From an uncultured Persicitalea sp. (GTDB taxonomy: Bacteria > Bacteroidota > Bacteroidia > Cytophagales > Spirosomataceae), in contig CATMVR010000268.1 of the NCBI GenBank assembly GCA_950075905.1, forward strand, positions 1 through 6,901: a stretch of 6,901 nucleotides of DNA. Reading direction: 5' to 3'. This document shows positions 6,023 to 6,901 of the stretch, in pieces (the stretch's first letter is position 1; the number at the start of each line of letters is the position of its first letter). A program made the translations under genes and the position numbers. A model generated the notes under the pieces. That model did no database searches. It worked only from the letters and a program-made list of their open reading frames with translations, and had not been told where the DNA came from.

Positions 6023-6901
6023 TTTCTTTTGATTTTACGTTCAACTCCTCCGACCCGACGCACTTGCTTCTGCTCGTTTTACTGGCAATTTTGCCCCTCA
6101 TCATTGGGCTGCTTCTGTGGAGAAACCAAACCCTGACCCCGCGCCGGAAAGGGCTGCGGGCCGGTCTGAATCTGCTGCTGTGGCTGGTGTTGGTGGCGTA
6201 CCTGCTGCAACCTATCTGGAAAAGGCCTGTCGATGCCTCGCAGGCGCTGCTCGTAGCCGCGGAGGTACCCACGGCAATGGCGCGTCAATTTGAGGATAGC
6301 CTGGGGCTGGGCGAACGCTTTGGGGCAGAGGAGTTTCTCAAAAAAAAGCTGATTTCACATTTTGATTCCATCACGCTGCTGGGGCAGGATTTTCCGCCCG
6401 CCCTGCTGGCGCAGCTGAGCCCCGTGGCGGTACGGTGGCTGCCTTACCATGGCCCCGATCAGCTGCAAAGTTTGCAGTGGCAGGGCATTGTACGGCAGGG
6501 CGAGCCGCAGCGAATACACGGGCTGCTGCAGTCTTCCCGGAAGCAGTGGCTCAAAGTAACCTATGCCGGGCAGACACTGGACAGTACGCAGCTGGATGCC
6601 GGCCCCCAATCCTTTTCCCTGCGCTTTCCGGCCTTTGCCGAGGGGCGTACCACCACGCAGCTGATGCTGGGCGACGAAGCGTTGGATACGCTCCGGTTTT
6701 TTACGCGCCCGTTGCCTACCCTTTCCTACCAGTTTGTGCTCAGTAGCCCCGATTTTGAAAGCCGTACCCTGGCCGAATGGCTGGGTAAGAAAGGCAATCC
6801 GGTCACGATCACCACTACCGTTTCCAAAGGGATTCAGAGCAGTACTACACTCAATGGAGGGGTACCCAAAAATGCCCTCCCTGACGTGATCATTACGGAT
6901 C
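6019..6901 (+). CDS. Two-helix membrane protein with probable GATase-like domain, 5' part
   Basis: An open frame from ATG 6019 that reaches the window end without a stop: 294 full codons plus one base. The start overlaps the previous stop (ATGA, 6019-6022). It begins with two membrane helices (about 15-34 and 49-66) separated by a basic loop (RRK at 42-44), so the following part should be periplasmic. Residues about 150-230 look like a beta-sandwich. From about 234 a Rossmann-like start appears (YQFVLSSPDFESRTLAEWL, 237-255; PDVIITD, 288-294), resembling the glutamine amidotransferase-like domains found in membrane proteins of MoxR/BatA clusters. The visible part is too short to tell whether any catalytic Cys-His pair exists; most such proteins are thought to be inactive binding domains. 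It is very probably a real gene of the operon; the domain call is an inference from pattern. Confidence 0.8.
   Translation, partial: MISFDFTFNSSDPTHLLLLVLLAILPLIIGLLLWRNQTLTPRRKGLRAGLNLLLWLVLVAYLLQPIWKRPVDASQALLVAAEVPTAMARQFEDSLGLGERFGAEEFLKKKLISHFDSITLLGQDFPPALLAQLSPVAVRWLPYHGPDQLQSLQWQGIVRQGEPQRIHGLLQSSRKQWLKVTYAGQTLDSTQLDAGPQSFSLRFPAFAEGRTTTQLMLGDEALDTLRFFTRPLPTLSYQFVLSSPDFESRTLAEWLGKKGNPVTITTTVSKGIQSSTTLNGGVPKNALPDVIITD

Overview
The window looks like chromosomal DNA of a Bacteroidota species, most likely Cytophagales (Spirosomaceae-like). This is inferred from the gene content (DUF4159, MoxR, DUF58, BatA-type and DUF4175-type proteins together), from the absence of Shine-Dalgarno sequences before the starts, and from protein wording typical of that group. 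G+C is moderate, roughly in the low-to-mid 50s percent by eye. No tRNA, rRNA, CRISPR array, insertion sequence or phage gene is visible.

Layout, all on the + strand: (1) 1-377 is the C-terminal end of a DUF4159 protein whose start lies outside the window. (2) 378-510 is a 133-base spacer with two sets of inverted repeats, the second ending 3 bases before the next start codon. (3) 511-1515 is a complete MoxR-family AAA+ ATPase. (4) 1551-1787 is a small DUF2442 protein, less G+C-rich than its neighbours and not an expected member of this cluster. (5) 1801-2667 is a soluble DUF58 protein with an intact MIDAS metal site. (6) 2664-3848 is a membrane protein with a BatA-type N-terminal domain. (7) 3845-6022 is a DUF4175-like membrane protein with a histidine-rich loop. 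(8) 6019-6901 is the start of another two-helix membrane protein that runs off the window end. The last four genes are joined by three successive 4-base ATGA stop/start overlaps.

Together the genes form a MoxR-DUF58-BatA type operon. In such systems the cytosolic MoxR ATPase is thought to act with a von Willebrand A-like partner (here DUF58) as a chaperone or remodelling pair. The membrane proteins present large domains on the periplasmic side. The specific substrate in this lineage is not known to me. The clearest points of interest are the unexplained DUF2442 insertion, the histidine-rich loop, the BatA-type protein without a VWA metal site, the structured leader before the ATPase gene, and the last gene, which is easy to miss because it has no stop codon inside the window.
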